Of a stretch of DNA of 64,000 nt, positions 63,417 to 64,000 are shown in pieces. Positions within the stretch are counted from its first letter, which is position 1. Each line of letters begins with the position of its first letter. The position numbers and the translations under genes were made by a program. The notes under the pieces were generated by a model that saw only the letters and a program-made list of their open reading frames with translations, ran no database searches and was not told the origin of the DNA. The stretch is from Pseudoalteromonas shioyasakiensis (GTDB lineage Bacteria > Pseudomonadota > Gammaproteobacteria > Enterobacterales > Alteromonadaceae). The stretch is taken from assembly GCF_019134595.1 (NCBI RefSeq), contig NZ_CP077771.1, positions 620,001 through 684,000 on the forward strand, in the 5' to 3' direction.

Positions 63417-63467
63417 CAACTTGTAACTCGCAAACTTTACCCTTGTATGTCGCTAACTTTAACCCAA

Positions 63468-63830
63468 TTAAACAAGCATATTGTTTAACATTATTCCTGG
63501 CATTAAAAATACCATTGCAAAAGAGAATGATCCGGTGAATGCAACTGCAAGACAGCAAAATGCCGTTTGCATTAAAAAGACGTTGGGTTTACCAGAGGCA
63601 CTTTTTTGAAATGACACATAGGCAAGTAGCAGGTTTTCTTTAATTTTTAGAAAATAAGAACGCACTACTCTGATGATAGGCAAGCTGTACATTGCTAAAA
63701 AAGCAAATACAACTTCTATTCCACCAAAATGAAATAACAGTGCAATCTCAGGTGAGAACCAACCAACAATAGCGATCAAACACCAAAATGCAGCTTTTTG
63801 ATATTTATTCAGTTCGTGCCATTTGATCAT
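63468..63830 (-). CDS. Hypothetical membrane protein
   Basis: A 120-residue protein with about four hydrophobic segments (AAFWCLIAIVGWFSPEIALL, GGIEVVFAFLAMYSLP, AFCCLAVAFTGSFSFAMVFLMP). No family recognised. ATG start at 63830. No operon partner is seen; the REP array lies downstream of it. Confidence 0.55.
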   Translation of the reverse strand: MIKWHELNKYQKAAFWCLIAIVGWFSPEIALLFHFGGIEVVFAFLAMYSLPIIRVVRSYFLKIKENLLLAYVSFQKSASGKPNVFLMQTAFCCLAVAFTGSFSFAMVFLMPGIMLNNMLV

Positions 63831-63856
63831 CGTCTTCCTTGTATTTTCAATTATAC

Positions 63857-64000
63857 TTAAATTAAGTGAGCAGCTGATTCGTCTAATTTAGTTACATAAG
63901 CTTTGAGCGCTGCAAGCTGAAGTTTTTCGCCTTGGTGAGCATTCATCGCTTTGGCAAAATAGCTATTGGCTTGCTGCTGATCACCTGCATGCTCATGAAT
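63857..64000 (-). CDS. C-terminal end of a helical protein (partial, N-terminus off the right edge)
   Basis: Forty-seven codons ending GEKLQLAALKAYVTKLDESAAHLI. The A/L/Q-rich pattern looks like TPR-type helices (QANSYFAKAMNAHQGE). Too little is visible for a family. Confidence 0.5.
   Translation of the reverse strand: MHEHAGDQQQANSYFAKAMNAHQGEKLQLAALKAYVTKLDESAAHLI

Noticed and set aside
63280..63558. A 92-codon minus-strand frame across the third REP array
   Set aside because: Most of it is made of REP palindromes, and its start overlaps the membrane-protein gene in another frame.

Overview
The window looks like a chromosomal segment of a moderately AT-rich marine gammaproteobacterium, most likely Pseudoalteromonas or a close Alteromonadales relative. 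The evidence is four large TonB-dependent receptors, E. coli-like RlmF, LtaE, Tdk and YaeR proteins, a RegBA-type two-component pair, and small dispersed repeats (a TA-flanked MITE and GTAG-headed REP modules). No rRNA or tRNA gene and no phage was seen.

Layout. 1-7313: a MexEF-OprN-like RND efflux operon on the minus strand, followed by a zinc-less MDR oxidoreductase that runs off the left edge, with a divergent LysR regulator. 7334-12120: a diguanylate cyclase, a DUF6279-like lipoprotein, a probable Fur-controlled RyhB-like small RNA at about 9554-9763, a Sel1-repeat protein and an aldehyde dehydrogenase. 12255-20028: a dicarboxylate-type block with a DASS transporter and porin behind a sigma-54 promoter, a DctD-like activator, a DctB-like kinase and a TonB receptor. 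20212-32186: housekeeping and stress genes, including a second TonB receptor, RegB/RegA, a periplasmic amidohydrolase, a KAS III enzyme, YaeR and an M17 aminopeptidase. 32484-37534: a third TonB receptor, a TPR-sulfotransferase and an alpha/beta hydrolase.

37535-39500 is accessory DNA. It holds one complete integron gene cassette (GNAT acetyltransferase plus attC) with no integrase in view, an apparent DUF4262 gene remnant, a frameshifted small secreted-protein gene and a 55-residue anchored peptide gene. 39499-46505 carries a second diguanylate cyclase, rlmF, ltaE, tdk, an Ada-AlkA fusion overlapping ogt, and a Fur-box-preceded orfX-sodA pair. 47864-55058 is a heavy-metal block: an HME-RND pump and its adaptor, a CzcI-like peptide, a CDF exporter, a PepSY protein and a DUF3703 protein.

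55071-58707 is iron-related: a MITE, a Fur-box-preceded siderophore-type receptor, and two bacterioferritin genes whose products keep complementary active sites. From 58.7 kb to the end there are mostly small hypothetical genes interspersed with three arrays of REP-like palindromes, one of which is a tandem duplication with a 197-bp period.

The most interesting items are the RyhB-like RNA, the split-function bacterioferritin pair, the solitary integron cassette, and the modular REP arrays, one of which supplies the stop codon of a DUF4262 gene. Several iron-linked elements (the RyhB-like RNA, sodA, the receptor and bacterioferritin) appear together and could belong to one Fur regulon; that link is inference from motif similarity.
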